A stretch of 64,000 bases of DNA, taken from contig NZ_LSIJ01000009.1 in NCBI RefSeq assembly GCF_001556185.1, positions 1 to 64,000 of the forward strand, given 5' to 3'. The position numbers were made by a program, and so were the translations under genes. The notes under the pieces are model-generated. The model did no database searches. It was not told where the DNA came from and saw nothing but the letters and a program-made list of their open reading frames with translations. Shown here piece by piece: positions 50,074 to 60,853 of this stretch (position 1 is its first letter; every line of letters starts with the position of its first letter). The DNA comes from Sphingomonas sp. CCH10-B3. GTDB lineage: Bacteria > Pseudomonadota > Alphaproteobacteria > Sphingomonadales > Sphingomonadaceae.

Positions 50074-50676
50074 TTGCGTAGCCCTGTCATGATTGCCCTG
50101 CTCGCCGCGCCTCTGGTGGCAGCGGCCCCGATCGACGGCCTGCCGCTCGTCAAGGCGCATCTGGCCGCGGTCGACACGATGACTGCCGATTTTGTGCAGA
50201 CCGACCGGGCCGGCAAGAGCGTCACTGGCGTGCTGACGCTCAAAAAGCCCGGCAAGATTCGCTTCCAATATGAAAAGGGCGTGCCGATCCTTGTCGTCGC
50301 CGACGGCAAGTCTTTGTGGTTCCTTGACTATCAGGTCGGCCAAAAACAGCGTTGGCCGATCGCCAATGCCCCGCTGGGCGTGCTGCTCGACCCGTCGAAG
50401 GATGCGACGCGCTACGCCAAGGTGGTCCCTGGCGTCGATCCGCGCGTCCTGTCGGTCGAAGCGAATGATCCGCGCCACCCCGAATATGGCAAGATCACGA
50501 TGATTTTTGCCCGCAACGGCAGCGCGCCCGGCGGGCTGATGCTGCAGGGCTGGGTGGCGCTCGATGCGCAAAACAACCGGACGATGGTTCGGCTGAGCAA
50601 TCAGAAGTTCAATGTCGCGGTCGCCGACAACGCGTTCCGCTTCAACGATCCGCAGCGCAACGTTCGCAGGAATTAA
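50074..50676 (+). CDS. lolA: Outer-membrane lipoprotein carrier LolA family
   Basis: Periplasmic shuttle that takes lipoproteins from LolCDE to the outer membrane. The 200-residue protein has a short signal peptide (MIALLAAPLVAAAP) and the LolA pattern: DTMTADFVQTDRAGKSVTGVLTLKKPGKIRFQYEKG, DGKSLWFLDYQVGQ, and a late LQGWVALDAQNNRTMVRLS. The TTG at 50074 has GGAG seven bases upstream; ATG 50089 is the alternative. ftsK-lolA adjacency is seen in many proteobacteria. Confidence 0.9.
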   Translation: MRSPVMIALLAAPLVAAAPIDGLPLVKAHLAAVDTMTADFVQTDRAGKSVTGVLTLKKPGKIRFQYEKGVPILVVADGKSLWFLDYQVGQKQRWPIANAPLGVLLDPSKDATRYAKVVPGVDPRVLSVEANDPRHPEYGKITMIFARNGSAPGGLMLQGWVALDAQNNRTMVRLSNQKFNVAVADNAFRFNDPQRNVRRN

Positions 50677-50804
50677 TCTGGCCTCCTCGTCCGTTCATAT
50701 TGGCGACAGCTTTGCTTCGCTAAAACAGTAACTGCGAACGGCGCATCGGGTTTTCCCCCTGTTACCCTCACACGCCGTTCTGCCTGCGTGACGAACGCGA
50801 GGTC

Positions 50805-50840
50805 GGCCCTCGTTCCATGCCCCCGGAGCGAGGGCCTTTC
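50805..50840 (+). terminator. Probable terminator after lolA
   Basis: A perfect 8-bp stem (GGCCCTCG at 50805 with CGAGGGCC ending at 50836) encloses a 16-base loop and is followed by TTTCCCT. The T-run is short, so strength is uncertain. It lies in the 194-base gap between lolA and xthA. Nothing else in that gap is recognisable. Confidence 0.5.
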
Positions 50841-50870
50841 CCTGTCAGGCAACGGGCCCTACATCGCGCC

Positions 50871-51665
50871 ATGGCCGATACGATCCGCATCGCTTCCTGG
50901 AACATCAACTCGGTGCGCTTCCGCATCGCGATCGTCGAACATTTCCTGCGTACCGCGGCGCCTGACATCCTCTGTCTTCAGGAAACCAAGACGATCGACG
51001 GCGAGTTTCCGGTCGCTGCCTTTCACGCGCTCGGCTATCGCCACATCGTGCTGCACGGCCAGCGGATGCATCACGGCGTCGCGATCGTCTCGAAGCTACC
51101 GCTGGTCGAGGACGACCGTTTCGATTGGCAAGCGAATCAGGAAGCACGCCACATCGGCGTGCGATTGCCGAACGGGCTGCGGCTCGAAAATGTCTATGTG
51201 CCCGCTGGCGGCGATATCCCGGATCGCGAAGCCAATCCCAAGTTCGGCCAGAAGCTCGACTTTATCGAGCGGATGACGCGCTGGTCCGAAGGATTGAGCG
51301 GCCCGACCCTGCTGGTCGGCGACTTCAACATCGCCCCGCTCGAATCGGACGTATGGAATCACAAGGCACTGCTCGACGTCGTCAGCCACACGCCCGTCGA
51401 AGTCGAAGCGCTCGAAGGGTTGCAGGCGTCGAATGACTGGGTCGATCTTGGCCGCCGGTTCGTGCCCGCGCCCGAGCGGCTCTATACTTGGTGGAGCTAC
51501 CGCGCGAAGGACTGGCTCGCCTCGGATCGCGGGCGGCGGCTCGACCATATGTGGGCCAGCCCCGACGTCGCCAAAGTGGCGATACGGCACGAGGTGTTCG
51601 AGGATTGTCGAAGCTGGATCAAACCGTCGGATCACATTCCGCTGATGACCGAGTTCGCGCTGTGA
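50871..51665 (+). CDS. xthA: Exodeoxyribonuclease III (AP endonuclease)
   Basis: Base-excision-repair nuclease that cuts at abasic sites and degrades 3' ends. The 264-residue protein has the family marks in order: [22 protein letters not shown] (metal-binding Glu), [43 protein letters not shown] and the catalytic SDHIPL. ATG 50871 gives the standard N-terminus. The stop overlaps the GTG of the GTP cyclohydrolase gene. Confidence 0.96.
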   Translation: MADTIRIASWNINSVRFRIAIVEHFLRTAAPDILCLQETKTIDGEFPVAAFHALGYRHIVLHGQRMHHGVAIVSKLPLVEDDRFDWQANQEARHIGVRLPNGLRLENVYVPAGGDIPDREANPKFGQKLDFIERMTRWSEGLSGPTLLVGDFNIAPLESDVWNHKALLDVVSHTPVEVEALEGLQASNDWVDLGRRFVPAPERLYTWWSYRAKDWLASDRGRRLDHMWASPDVAKVAIRHEVFEDCRSWIKPSDHIPLMTEFAL

Positions 51666-52735
51666 GCGATCGCGAGGCCGAACCCCGCCGCGTCGCGCGG
51701 GCAATCGATGCGCTGCGGCGCGGCTGGCCGGTTTTGCTCGAAACACGCGCGGGTCCGCTGGCGTTGCTACCGATCGAGACCGCCGACGCCAACCGGCTCG
51801 CGGCTTTCGATCCGGCCGGAGTCGCGCCGGTGCTGCTGTCGGCGGGGCGCGCGGCGACACTCAAGCTCGCCAATCAGCGCGCCGCCGCTGCGCCCGATTG
51901 CCCGGTGCTGGTCGAACGCGTGCCATGGCTCGATTTCGACGCGGCGACCGCGCTCGCCGATCCGCAGTTCGACTTGCGCACCCCGCTCAAAGGCCCGTTC
52001 CGCGCGATCGAGCTCGATGATCCCAATGGCGCACGCTGGGCGCTCAAGCTGGCGACGATCGCGGGGATGCTACCGGCCTTTTTCGTGATTCGCGGCGGCG
52101 ATGCCGAGGTCCGCATCGGCCCCGACGACATCGCTGCGCATGAGGATGCGACGCGACTGGTGATCGCCGCACGCGCACGGCTGCCGGTGGCGGCGGCCGA
52201 ATCGGCCGAGATCGTCGCGTTCCGGACGCCCGAAATGCCCGGCGAGCATATCGCGCTCCTGATCGGCAGTCCCGATGGCGCGCCGCCGCTGGTACGACTG
52301 CACAGCGAATGCCTGACCGGTGACGTGCTCGGCAGCCTGAAATGCGATTGCGGGCCGCAGCTTGACGCCGCGATCGCCGCGATCGCCGCGCATGGGTGGG
52401 GCATCCTGCTCTACTTGCGGCAGGAAGGGCGCGGGATCGGTCTGATCAACAAGCTGCGCGCCTATGCGCTGCAGGACCAAGGGTTCGACACCGTCGATGC
52501 CAATACCCGGCTCGGCTTCGCGGTCGATTCGCGTGATTTTCGCGTGGCGGCGCGGATGCTGGCGCTGCTGGGGCAACACCGTGTGCGGCTGCTCACCAAC
52601 AATCCCGACAAGGTTGCGCAGCTCGAAGCCGCCGGGATCGCGGTGGCCGAACGCGTGCCGCATCGCCTGCCGGCCAATCCGCACAACGAACGTTATCTGG
52701 CGACCAAGCGCGACCGCACCGGCCACGAATTCTAG
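51662..52735 (+). CDS. ribA: GTP cyclohydrolase II
   Basis: First enzyme of riboflavin synthesis. The C-terminal half is canonical: [22 protein letters not shown] gives the three zinc cysteines, and [17 protein letters not shown] the catalytic region. In total the protein is 357 residues against about 200 for E. coli RibA. The extra N-terminal part (about 150 residues) resembles a worn-down DHBP synthase-like or companion domain, without the acidic motif that would make it active. Start is GTG 51662, overlapping xthA. Confidence 0.93.
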   Translation: MSDREAEPRRVARAIDALRRGWPVLLETRAGPLALLPIETADANRLAAFDPAGVAPVLLSAGRAATLKLANQRAAAAPDCPVLVERVPWLDFDAATALADPQFDLRTPLKGPFRAIELDDPNGARWALKLATIAGMLPAFFVIRGGDAEVRIGPDDIAAHEDATRLVIAARARLPVAAAESAEIVAFRTPEMPGEHIALLIGSPDGAPPLVRLHSECLTGDVLGSLKCDCGPQLDAAIAAIAAHGWGILLYLRQEGRGIGLINKLRAYALQDQGFDTVDANTRLGFAVDSRDFRVAARMLALLGQHRVRLLTNNPDKVAQLEAAGIAVAERVPHRLPANPHNERYLATKRDRTGHEF

Positions 52736-53394
52736 GCAAGCAGCCGCGCGACTGTCGTGAAATCATGCGCGATAGCTGTCACGCCGAGCGCACGCAGCGC
52801 GGCTTCATGGTCAGGTCCACAGTGATTGCCAGCGCAAAGCCCGATCACGAACGCGCCTGAGGCAACCGCGCCGGTCGCGCCGACCGGCGAATCCTCGATG
52901 ATCGCGCAATCGGCGATCGGTACGCCGATGGCTTCGGCCGCGTGCCAGTAAAGGTCGGGCGCGGGCTTGCCGCGCGTGACATGCTCCTTGCCGCTATAGA
53001 GATGCTCGCCGAACGCCGCGCGCAGGCCGATATGGTCGAGGTGACGCGCGATCCAGCGCGTCGAGCTCGACGACGCGATTGCCCGTGGCAGCTCGGGTGG
53101 CAGTCTGTTGACGAAGGCAACCGCGCCGGCGACTTCATCAATCCCTTCACGCATGATTCGCGCATCTTCTTCGGCACGGGCGGCGGAGAAATTCTCGGGC
53201 AGCGGCCGGCCGATCCAGCGCTCGATCGCCGCGATGAAATTGGCGCCCGACAGGCCCATGAAGCGCGCCATCGCTTGTTCCGGCGTGGTCGGATAACCGG
53301 CAGCGGTCAGAAACTCGGCGACGTGGCGGTTGCCGACGAATTCGCTGTCGATCAGCACGCCGTCGAAGTCGAAAATGATGCCCTTGACCTTCAT
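52732..53394 (-). CDS. HAD superfamily hydrolase (phosphoglycolate/beta-PGM phosphatase type)
   Basis: Phosphatase of 220 residues with the nucleophile motif DFDGVLIDS (Asp9 and Asp11), a helical cap (residues about 17-80), the motif II serine in AIASSSST, Lys in [14 protein letters not shown], and the acidic [16 protein letters not shown]. Such subfamily I enzymes act on small sugar phosphates or phosphoglycolate; the substrate is not readable. The stop overlaps the convergent ribA end by four bases, and the start overlaps the yggS stop by four. Confidence 0.9.
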   Translation of the reverse strand: MKVKGIIFDFDGVLIDSEFVGNRHVAEFLTAAGYPTTPEQAMARFMGLSGANFIAAIERWIGRPLPENFSAARAEEDARIMREGIDEVAGAVAFVNRLPPELPRAIASSSSTRWIARHLDHIGLRAAFGEHLYSGKEHVTRGKPAPDLYWHAAEAIGVPIADCAIIEDSPVGATGAVASGAFVIGLCAGNHCGPDHEAALRALGVTAIAHDFTTVARLLA

Positions 53395-54059
53395 GCGCGC
53401 GCCCCAAACAGCGCCGTGCCAACCCGAACATGCGTGGCGCCAATCGTGACGGCGGTTTCGTAATCGCTCGACATCCCCATGCTGAGCTGGGGCAATCCGT
53501 GATCCCCCGCCAGCTTGGCGAGCAGCGCAAAATAAGGCGCGGGCTCCAGATCAGCCGGCGGCAGGCACATCAGCCCCGCGACCGGCAGCGCTGCGGTCCG
53601 CGCGGCGGCCAGCAATTCCGCCAGTCCGGCGGTCGGGACGCCGCCCTTTTGGGGTTCGTCGCCAATATTGACCTGGATGAAGCACGCGGGGCGACGCCCG
53701 GTCTTGTCCATGGCGCGCGCGATCGCCGTGACCAGCGACAGCCGGTCGACCGAATGGATCGCGTCGAACAGCGCGACTGCCTCATCGGCTTTGTTCGACT
53801 GAAGCTGGCCGATCAGATGGAGCCCGATATCGGGACTCGCATCGCGCAGCGCAGGCCATTTCGCTTGCGCTTCCTGAACGCGGTTCTCGCCGAAAACCCG
53901 GTGACCGGCGGCGATCAGCGGCATGATCGCGTCTGCGGATTGCGTTTTCGACACCGCGATCAGCGCGATTTCTGACGGGTCGCGGCTTGCCAGCCGGGCA
54001 GCGGCGGCAATGCGGGCCTGGACAGCGGCCAGTCGATCAGCGGGTTCCGGGGATTGCAT
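53391..54059 (-). CDS. YggS family pyridoxal-phosphate homeostasis protein
   Basis: PLP-binding protein of 222 residues with the alanine-racemase N-terminal barrel fold. Lys38 in AVSKTQ holds PLP. HRVFGENRVQEAQAK, LHLIGQLQSNK and LSMGMSSDYETAV are all present. YggS/PLPBP proteins buffer free PLP and affect amino-acid metabolism without a known reaction. It is coupled to the HAD gene downstream and divergent from the ThiE-like gene 22 bases away. Confidence 0.95.
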   Translation of the reverse strand: MQSPEPADRLAAVQARIAAAARLASRDPSEIALIAVSKTQSADAIMPLIAAGHRVFGENRVQEAQAKWPALRDASPDIGLHLIGQLQSNKADEAVALFDAIHSVDRLSLVTAIARAMDKTGRRPACFIQVNIGDEPQKGGVPTAGLAELLAAARTAALPVAGLMCLPPADLEPAPYFALLAKLAGDHGLPQLSMGMSSDYETAVTIGATHVRVGTALFGARA

Positions 54060-54081
54060 CGGCGCTGCTATAGGCAGCGTC

Positions 54082-54630
54082 GTGCGCCGCCACCACCCCG
54101 CTTGCCCGACTTTATGGCTGATGACCGATGAGCGGCAGGGCGATGGGCTGTGGCAAGCGCTCGAGCGATTGCCGCGCGGCGCGGGTGTGATCTTCCGCCA
54201 TTATTCGCGACCGCTCGCTGAGCGCAGGGCGCTGTTTGCTGCCATTGCGCGAGTCTGTCGGCGGCGCGGGCTGGTGCTCGTGCGCGCAGGGGATGCCAGG
54301 ATGCCGGGCGAGCAGGGCGTGCACGGGCGCACCAACAAATGGATGAAGGGCTTGCGCACCTGGCCTGCGCACAATTTGCGCGAGGTCGTGGCCGGGCGAC
54401 GGATGGGAGCCGATGCGATCCTGATTTCGCCGATATTCCCGACCCGCTCGCACCCCGGCGAGCAGTCACTTGGCACGGTCCGCGCAGGTCGGCTTGCGCA
54501 GGCAGCGGGCGGACGCGCGATTGCACTCGGCGGCGTTAATCAACGGTCGTTTGCACGCTTGCGCGGTGCAGGATTCATCGGCTGGGCCGCGATCGACGGA
54601 TTGAGCGGCGCGAAAGCGCCGAAGTCTTAG
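54082..54630 (+). CDS. Thiamine phosphate synthase-like (ThiE/TenI fold) protein
   Basis: TIM-barrel protein of 182 residues with TLWLMTDERQGD at the start, ADAILISPIFPTRSHPG and ALGGVNQRSFARLRGAGFIGWAAIDGL at the phosphate-binding end. ThiE joins the pyrimidine and thiazole halves of thiamin. This protein is somewhat short, and I do not see the usual Mg-binding and pyrimidine-contact motif in recognisable form, so it could be a TenI-like paralogue. GTG 54082 is the likely start; the ATG at 54121 would cut into the first strand. The 3' end overlaps the convergent gene by four bases. Confidence 0.8.
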   Translation: MRRHHPACPTLWLMTDERQGDGLWQALERLPRGAGVIFRHYSRPLAERRALFAAIARVCRRRGLVLVRAGDARMPGEQGVHGRTNKWMKGLRTWPAHNLREVVAGRRMGADAILISPIFPTRSHPGEQSLGTVRAGRLAQAAGGRAIALGGVNQRSFARLRGAGFIGWAAIDGLSGAKAPKS

Positions 54631-55322
54631 AAGCGCAGCGCAGTGCCGATGTAGACGGCCTGACTGTCGCGGCGATCATCGCCGACGCGGTCGAGCCGGT
54701 AGTTTTCGGACTTGGCGCGCGAGCCGCCGGTCAGGTCGACATTACGGGTCAGGCGGAACGCATTGGTCGAGTCGAGCAGCGGGCCCGAACGATCATCCGC
54801 CGACGCCTTCACCCCGACAGTGGGCGCCTCGGGCAGAGGCCGCAGTCGAGCGGGGCGGGTTGCCGAGGGTGTCGCGCCCAGATCGAAGCTGCGCGCCGAG
54901 CCGACTGTATCGAGGTGCGCCGTATCGGTGGTAGCGACCAGCTTCTTCCAGCCAACCGACACGCCGAGATTATAGGTGATCGGCGCAACTTTCACCGAAT
55001 CGCCGACGGGCGCCGTTGCGAGATCGCTCGCGCCGCGCGCAATCGTCTTGGCGACAAACGCAGCGGGTGCGGTCGAGCGGCGCGCTTCTGCGGGTGTGAA
55101 CTGATAGTCGCGACCGCCCAACCGGGCCTTGCCGACGATCGCTGCCAGCCGCCGGTCGGCAAACGCCGGGGTGAAGCCATCGATGCCGTTGAAATTCTTG
55201 TTAAGCGAGGGACGCGATCCGCGCAGCGCTACGTCAGGCGCGCCGAACGCAGGCGCGACAAGCGCCGCGGCCAGCGCAACGCCCGCTACCGTTCCTGCCA
55301 ACACGCGACGTTGCACCAACAC
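54627..55322 (-). CDS. Exported protein of unknown function, possible outer-membrane
   Basis: Protein of 231 residues with a signal peptide (RRVLAGTVAGVALAAALVAPAFGA) and a repeat-poor mature part. The C-terminus ends in Phe (AVYIGTALRF) with alternating strand-like segments (ITYNLGVSVGWKKLV), which would suit an outer-membrane or surface beta protein, though it is too short for a large barrel. No family recognised. Divergent from the DUF3576 lipoprotein gene. Confidence 0.7.
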   Translation of the reverse strand: MLVQRRVLAGTVAGVALAAALVAPAFGAPDVALRGSRPSLNKNFNGIDGFTPAFADRRLAAIVGKARLGGRDYQFTPAEARRSTAPAAFVAKTIARGASDLATAPVGDSVKVAPITYNLGVSVGWKKLVATTDTAHLDTVGSARSFDLGATPSATRPARLRPLPEAPTVGVKASADDRSGPLLDSTNAFRLTRNVDLTGGSRAKSENYRLDRVGDDRRDSQAVYIGTALRF

Positions 55323-55488
55323 ACCCTCACTTTCACCGGCGCCCTAACATGATTCGAACATGCCGCGCCACTGTTCGAACGTTTTTATGGTTCAACTGTT
55401 GCATTCCGCCCACAGCAAGCGCGTGCTTGCGGCGGCGGTCGGACGATCTATAGAGTGGCTTTCGCCGGTTTTGTTCAGGATTCACGCC

Positions 55489-55923
55489 ATGCCCCGCCGT
55501 TTGCGCACCGCCTTGCTGCTCTCGCTGCTGCTGCCCGTCACTGCGTGCGGTGGCGGCAAGGACCGGCCGAAGGGTGATCTTGCAGCGGCACGAGTCACGA
55601 CGATCGGCGTCAATGCCTATCTGTGGCGCGCCTCGCTCGACACGCTGAGCTTCATGCCGCTGCTCCAGACCGACTCGTCGGGCGGTGTCATCGTCACCGA
55701 CTGGTATGCCAATCCGGCCGCGCCGGCCGAACGCATGAAAGTGACCGTGTCGATCCTCGACCAGGATCTGCGCGCCGATGCGGTCCGCGTCGCGGTGTCG
55801 CGCCAGATCAACCGCGACGGTCAGTGGATCGACGCGCCGGTCAAGGCCGCAACCGCGCAGAAGCTGGAGGACATCATCCTCACGCACGCCCGCGACCTGC
55901 GCCGCGCCGCACTGCCCGGCTGA
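55489..55923 (+). CDS. DUF3576 family lipoprotein
   Basis: Protein of 144 residues from ATG 55489, with a lipoprotein signal ([12 protein letters not shown], Cys20). It carries the DUF3576 pattern: [38 protein letters not shown], then [20 protein letters not shown]. The family is conserved across alphaproteobacteria and often lies directly before leuS, as here (10 bases), with lptE after. An envelope role is therefore likely, but it is uncharacterised. Confidence 0.93.
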   Translation: MPRRLRTALLLSLLLPVTACGGGKDRPKGDLAAARVTTIGVNAYLWRASLDTLSFMPLLQTDSSGGVIVTDWYANPAAPAERMKVTVSILDQDLRADAVRVAVSRQINRDGQWIDAPVKAATAQKLEDIILTHARDLRRAALPG

Positions 55924-55933
55924 GGACGGCCCC

Positions 55934-58444
55934 ATGGCATCGCGCTTCAACGCGCTGAAGGCCGATGCGGCCTGGCAGGCGGTCTGGGAAGAGCGCCGGA
56001 CCTTCGCCGCCGACAGCGACAGCAACAAGCCGCGCAGCTATGTGCTGGAGATGTTCCCCTATCCATCGGGGCGCATCCATATGGGCCACGTCCGCAACTA
56101 CACGATGGGCGACGTCCTCGCGCGCTATCGGCGGATGACGGGCATGGAAGTGCTCCACCCGATGGGCTGGGACGCGTTCGGCATGCCGGCCGAAAACGCC
56201 GCGATGGAAAAGAAGGTGCATCCGGGCGACTGGACCCGCGCCAACATCGCGACGATGCGCGCGCAGTTGAAGCGGCTGGGCTTCGCGCTCGACTGGACGC
56301 GCGAGCTGGCGACCTGCGAGCCCGATTATTACGGCCACGAACAGGCGCTGTTCCTCGACCTGATGGCCGCGGGGCTGGTGTACCGCAAGGAATCCTCGGT
56401 CAACTGGGATCCGGTCGACATGACCGTGCTCGCCAATGAGCAGGTGATCGACGGGCGCGGCTGGCGATCGGGCGCGCTGATCGAGCGGCGCAAGCTGAGC
56501 CAGTGGTTCCTGAAGATCACCGATTTCGCCGATGACCTGCTCGCTGGGCTGGGCGATCTCAAGGACTGGCCCGACAAGGTCCGGCTGATGCAGGAAAACT
56601 GGATCGGCAAGAGCCAGGGCCTCGCCTTCCGCTTCGCGCTGTCGGACGGCGGCAGCGTCGAGGTGTTTTCGACACGCCCCGACACGATCTTTGGCGCGAG
56701 TTTCGTCGCGGTCGCTGCCGATCACCCGATCGCGCGCGCGGCGGCGGAGGCCGATCCGGACGCGGCGGCCTTCATCGAGCTGTGCCGCAAGGGCGGCACC
56801 ACGGCGGCCGAGCTCGAGACGCAGGAAAAGCTGGGCTATCGGCTGAGCATCACCGCGACGCATCCGCTCGACGCCGACTGGGAGCTGCCCGTCTATATCG
56901 CCAATTTCGTGCTGATGGACTATGGCACCGGCGCGGTGTTCGGCGTGCCGGCGCATGACCAGCGCGATCTCGACTTCGCGCGCAAATATGGCCTGACGGT
57001 CAAGCGGGTGGTGTCGGACGGCGCGGAGGAGTCACCCGATTTCGTTGGCGACACCGCCTATACCGGCCCCGGCACGATCGTAAATTCGCACTTCCTCGAT
57101 GGCATGGACATCGAGGATGCCAAGCGTGCAGTCGTCCAGCGCGCGGAGGGCGAAGGCTGGGGATCGGGCCGCACTGTGTTCCGGCTGCGCGACTGGGGGG
57201 TCAGCCGCCAGCGCTACTGGGGCACGCCGATCCCGATCATCCACTGCGACGCCTGCGGGATCGCGCCGGTGCCCAAGGACCAGTTGCCGGTGGTACTGCC
57301 CGAGGATGTCAGTTTCGACATTCCCGGCAATCCGCTCGATCGTCATCCGACGTGGAAGCATGTCGCTTGCCCGACCTGCGGCGGGGCGGCCCGGCGCGAG
57401 ACCGACACGCTCGATACTTTCGTCGATTCGTCCTGGTATTTCATCCGCTTCGCCAGCCAGCCCGAGGACGCGCCGTTCGACCGTGCCGAGGCCGAGAAAT
57501 GGCTGCCAGTCGCGCAATATATCGGCGGGGTCGAGCATGCGATCCTGCACCTGCTCTACGCGCGCTTCTGGACGCGCGCGCTGAAGGCGATCGGGCGGCT
57601 TGACGTCAGCGAGCCGTTCGCCGGGCTGTTCACGCAAGGGATGGTCACGCACGAGACTTATCAGGCACCCGACGGTCGCTGGCTGTCCCCCGACGAAGTG
57701 CGCGTCGAAGGCGGCGTCGCGACAATCATCGACGGCGGCGGCGTGGCCGAGATCGGCCGCGTCATCAAAATGTCGAAGTCGAAGAAGAACACCGTCGATC
57801 CCGAACCGATCGTCGACCAGTACGGCGCCGACGCGGTACGCTGGTTCATGCTCTCCGACTCGCCGCCCGAGCGCGATTTGCCGTGGAGCGAGGCCGGGAT
57901 CGAGGGTGCATGGCGCTTCGTGCAGCGGCTGTGGCGGATGCTCCAACCCGATGAAGCGCTGGCCGAGGGAGAGGACACCGCGCTCGACCGCAAGCTGCAC
58001 CAGACAATCGAAGGCGTTGGCCGCGACATTGAGGCGCTGTCGTTCAACAAGGCGGTTGCGCGCATCTATGAACTCGCCAATGCGATCGAACGCGCCGAAC
58101 CGTCTGCATCGCGCACCGCCGCGATCGAGGGGCTGCTGCGCCTTGTCGCGCCGATGGTGCCGCATCTTGCCGAGGAAATCTGGGCATTGCGTGGGCGTGA
58201 CGGGTTGATCGCCGACGCGGCTTGGCCCGAGGTCAACCCAGCGCTGTTGATCGAGGACGAAGTGACGATCGCGATCCAGGTCAACGGCAAGCTGCGCGAC
58301 ACGCTGACGATGCCGCGCGGCACGCCGAACGACACCGTCGAAGCCGCCGCGCTCGCCTCCGACAAGATTGTCCGGCTGCTCGACGGCAAGCCGCCCCGAA
58401 AGGTGATCGTGGTGCCCGACCGCCTCGTCAATCTTGTCGCATGA
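55934..58444 (+). CDS. leuS: Leucyl-tRNA synthetase
   Basis: Class I aminoacyl-tRNA synthetase of 836 residues. The HIGH-equivalent HMGH is at 49-52 in [17 protein letters not shown] at 612-616, and a CP1 editing domain lies between. The C-terminal leucine-specific region ends with [14 protein letters not shown]. The ATG at 55934 gives the standard N-terminus; the longer open frame runs back into the DUF3576 gene. The stop overlaps the lptE ATG by four bases. Confidence 0.98.
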   Translation: MASRFNALKADAAWQAVWEERRTFAADSDSNKPRSYVLEMFPYPSGRIHMGHVRNYTMGDVLARYRRMTGMEVLHPMGWDAFGMPAENAAMEKKVHPGDWTRANIATMRAQLKRLGFALDWTRELATCEPDYYGHEQALFLDLMAAGLVYRKESSVNWDPVDMTVLANEQVIDGRGWRSGALIERRKLSQWFLKITDFADDLLAGLGDLKDWPDKVRLMQENWIGKSQGLAFRFALSDGGSVEVFSTRPDTIFGASFVAVAADHPIARAAAEADPDAAAFIELCRKGGTTAAELETQEKLGYRLSITATHPLDADWELPVYIANFVLMDYGTGAVFGVPAHDQRDLDFARKYGLTVKRVVSDGAEESPDFVGDTAYTGPGTIVNSHFLDGMDIEDAKRAVVQRAEGEGWGSGRTVFRLRDWGVSRQRYWGTPIPIIHCDACGIAPVPKDQLPVVLPEDVSFDIPGNPLDRHPTWKHVACPTCGGAARRETDTLDTFVDSSWYFIRFASQPEDAPFDRAEAEKWLPVAQYIGGVEHAILHLLYARFWTRALKAIGRLDVSEPFAGLFTQGMVTHETYQAPDGRWLSPDEVRVEGGVATIIDGGGVAEIGRVIKMSKSKKNTVDPEPIVDQYGADAVRWFMLSDSPPERDLPWSEAGIEGAWRFVQRLWRMLQPDEALAEGEDTALDRKLHQTIEGVGRDIEALSFNKAVARIYELANAIERAEPSASRTAAIEGLLRLVAPMVPHLAEEIWALRGRDGLIADAAWPEVNPALLIEDEVTIAIQVNGKLRDTLTMPRGTPNDTVEAAALASDKIVRLLDGKPPRKVIVVPDRLVNLVA

Positions 58445-58941
58445 AGTGGCTCATGCCTCTTGCCGCGCTGCTGCTGTCGGCTTGCGGGCTGCATCCGCTG
58501 TACGGCGGCGGCAGCGGCGGGCGCGTCCAGGCGACGCTCGGCCAGATCGAGGTCGCGCCGATTGCGGGCCAGGCGGGCTACCTCGTCAGCAACGCCGTTC
58601 GCGACCAGCTCGGTTCGGCGCGGACCGCGGCTCCGATCTATCGGCTTGAAATCAAGCTTGATGACAAGATCATCGGGCTCGGCGTGCGGCGCGACGACAC
58701 GGTGACACGCGAGCGGCGGTCGCTGCGCGCGCGCTATCAGCTGATCGATCTCGCCAATGGCACCGTGCTGCTCGACGCGAGCGCCGGGTCTGACGCCAGC
58801 GTCGATGTCGTCGGCTCCGAATATGCGACAATTGCGGCTGAAAACACAGCGCTCGAGCGCCTTTCGACGATCGTTGCCAACCAGATCGTATCGCGCATCG
58901 CGCTTTATGCTGAGCGCACGATGCCGCCGGCCGACAAGTGA
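58441..58941 (+). CDS. lptE: LPS-assembly lipoprotein LptE
   Basis: Lipoprotein plug of the LptD outer-membrane translocon for lipopolysaccharide. The 166-residue protein has a lipobox ending in Cys15 (LLLSAC), then GLHPLYGG, and the LptE-type late segment [56 protein letters not shown]. The ATG overlaps the leuS stop and the end overlaps the holA GTG. leuS-lptE-holA is the widespread proteobacterial order. Confidence 0.93.
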   Translation: MKWLMPLAALLLSACGLHPLYGGGSGGRVQATLGQIEVAPIAGQAGYLVSNAVRDQLGSARTAAPIYRLEIKLDDKIIGLGVRRDDTVTRERRSLRARYQLIDLANGTVLLDASAGSDASVDVVGSEYATIAAENTALERLSTIVANQIVSRIALYAERTMPPADK

Positions 58942-59957
58942 AGGTCAACGAGAACGAACTTCGCGCGCTGCTCGACAAGCCCGGTCCGGCTATTCGCGCC
59001 ATTCTGCTTCATGGCCCTGATGAAGCCGGTGCGCGCAGCCATGCGCTTCGCCTTGCGCGGGCGATGGGGCCCGAAGCCGAACGCATTGATCTGGACGGTG
59101 CCACTCTGAAGGCCGATCCCGGACGGCTCGCCGCCGAGGCGGCATCGATCTCGCTGTTTGGCGGCGCGCGCCACATCCGCGTGACCGGGGTGGGTGACGA
59201 GAGCGTCGAAGCGTTCGAGCTGCTGCTCGGCGCGCCAACCGCTGGCAATCCAGTTGTCGCCATCGCGCCGGGGCTGAAGGCAACCAGCAAGCTCGTCAAG
59301 CTCGCGCTCGCGTCCCCCAATGCCGTTGCCTTTGCCTGCTATGTGCCGGGGCCGACCGAAGCGAATCGTATCGCGACCGCCATCGCTGCCGAACATGGCC
59401 TTCGCGCCAGCAGCCAGGCAGCGGCGCGGCTGGTCGCAGCGGCGGGCGGTGACCGGGCGGTGATCACGCGCGAGATCGAAAAGCTTGCGCTCTATCTCGA
59501 TGCCGGACCCGATCGTCCGGCGACACTCGACGAGGCGGCGCTTGATGCCGTGGGCGCCGATCTGGGGGATGGCGAGATTTCCGGCGCGGTCGAGGCGGTC
59601 GTTGCCGGCGATACCGCGCTGCTTGGCAGCGAACTTGCCAAGCTCGACGAAGCCGGCGTGTCGCCGATCCCGCTGCTGCGCGCAATCGTCCGGCGGCTGA
59701 TGTCGCTTGCCGACATGCGCGGCGATGTCGATGCCGGGTCGCCGATCAACGATGTCATCGAGCGTCACCGAGTATTCTTCAAGGAAAAGGCAGCGACTGC
59801 ACGGGCGTTGCGGGCCTGGTCGCCACGGCGGTTGGCACAATCGATCGAGCATCTCCGTCAGGCCGAGCGTGCAACGATTGCGGCCAACACCGCCGGGACA
59901 GTCATCGCCGCGGCGGCCTGCCTCGCGGTAGCGCGTGGCGGTCGACGCGCGGGCTAG
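58938..59957 (+). CDS. holA: DNA polymerase III subunit delta
   Basis: Clamp-loader wrench that opens the beta sliding clamp. The 339-residue protein has the HolA layout: KPGPAIRAILLHGPDEAGARSHALRLARAMGP with a degenerate P-loop, then the domain II-III helices (VITREIEKLALYL, VGADLGDGEISGAVEAV, SPIPLLRAIVRRLMSLADMR). GTG start overlapping lptE. The stop overlaps the convergent parB stop by four bases. Confidence 0.95.
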   Translation: MKVNENELRALLDKPGPAIRAILLHGPDEAGARSHALRLARAMGPEAERIDLDGATLKADPGRLAAEAASISLFGGARHIRVTGVGDESVEAFELLLGAPTAGNPVVAIAPGLKATSKLVKLALASPNAVAFACYVPGPTEANRIATAIAAEHGLRASSQAAARLVAAAGGDRAVITREIEKLALYLDAGPDRPATLDEAALDAVGADLGDGEISGAVEAVVAGDTALLGSELAKLDEAGVSPIPLLRAIVRRLMSLADMRGDVDAGSPINDVIERHRVFFKEKAATARALRAWSPRRLAQSIEHLRQAERATIAANTAGTVIAAAACLAVARGGRRAG

Positions 59958-60853
59958 AGCGTATCGCCGCTCAATCGTTGGCAGACCATGTCGAGCTGAT
60001 CGAGCGTCGAATAGCCGAGCGTCAGCGTGCCGCCTTTCGCTCCATAACTGATCTTGACCGTCAGGCCGAGCAGATCGGCGAGCTGATGCTCGAGCGCGGC
60101 GATGTCCGGGTTGGGACCTGTCGGCACGCCGCGCGGCGCATTGGGCTTGGCCGCCTGCGCGCGCTTTTCGGTGTCGCGGACCGACAGCCCGCGCGCCACG
60201 ACTTCATTCGCGAGTGCTTCGACATCATCGGCGCCAATCAGCGCCCGGGCATGGCCCATCGTCAGCCGCCCCTCGACGACATGCGTCTGCACTGCTGCTG
60301 GCAGATCGAGCAGCCGCAACAGATTGGCAACATGGCTGCGCGATTTATGGACGATCTTGGCGAGCGCGTCCTGGGTATGGCCATAATCGCCGATCAGTCG
60401 GGCATAGGCTTGCGCTTCCTCAATCGCATTGAGGTCCTGGCGCTGAATGTTTTCGATAAGCGCGATTTCGAGTGTCTCGGCTTCATCGAAATCTCGAACA
60501 ATTACAGGAACTTCGTGCAGTCTTGCCCGCTGGGCCGCGCGCCAGCGGCGCTCGCCCGCCACAATCTGGAAGCTGGCGCCATGTGGCCGCACCACGATCG
60601 GCTGAATCACCCCGCGCATCGCGATCGACGCCGCGAGTTCGTCGAGCGCGGCTTCGTCGAAGCGGCGGCGCGGCTGGCCGGGATGCGGCGACATCGATCC
60701 AACCGGCAGCATCCGCAAACCGGAAGCCTTTGTGTCGCCCGGTGCCAGCGGTTCTTCGCGGGCAATCTCGCCCATCAGCGCGGATAGGCCGCGCCCAAGG
60801 CCAGGGCGCGATTTGCGGGTAGCAAGTGGCGAATCGAGAATCGGATCGGTCAT
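59954..60853 (-). CDS. parB: Chromosome partitioning protein ParB
   Basis: CTP-dependent sliding clamp that loads at parS and spreads. The 299-residue protein has an N-terminal ParA-stimulating stretch (RPGLGRGLSALMGE), the CTP-binding ParB/Srx domain with GERRWRAAQRA, a helix-turn-helix region (TQDALAKIVHKSRSHVANLLRLL, then GHARALIG) and a C-terminal dimer domain ending in LGYSTLDQLD. Overlaps the parA stop by four bases. Two parS sites lie upstream in rsmG. Confidence 0.97.
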   Translation of the reverse strand: MTDPILDSPLATRKSRPGLGRGLSALMGEIAREEPLAPGDTKASGLRMLPVGSMSPHPGQPRRRFDEAALDELAASIAMRGVIQPIVVRPHGASFQIVAGERRWRAAQRARLHEVPVIVRDFDEAETLEIALIENIQRQDLNAIEEAQAYARLIGDYGHTQDALAKIVHKSRSHVANLLRLLDLPAAVQTHVVEGRLTMGHARALIGADDVEALANEVVARGLSVRDTEKRAQAAKPNAPRGVPTGPNPDIAALEHQLADLLGLTVKISYGAKGGTLTLGYSTLDQLDMVCQRLSGDTL

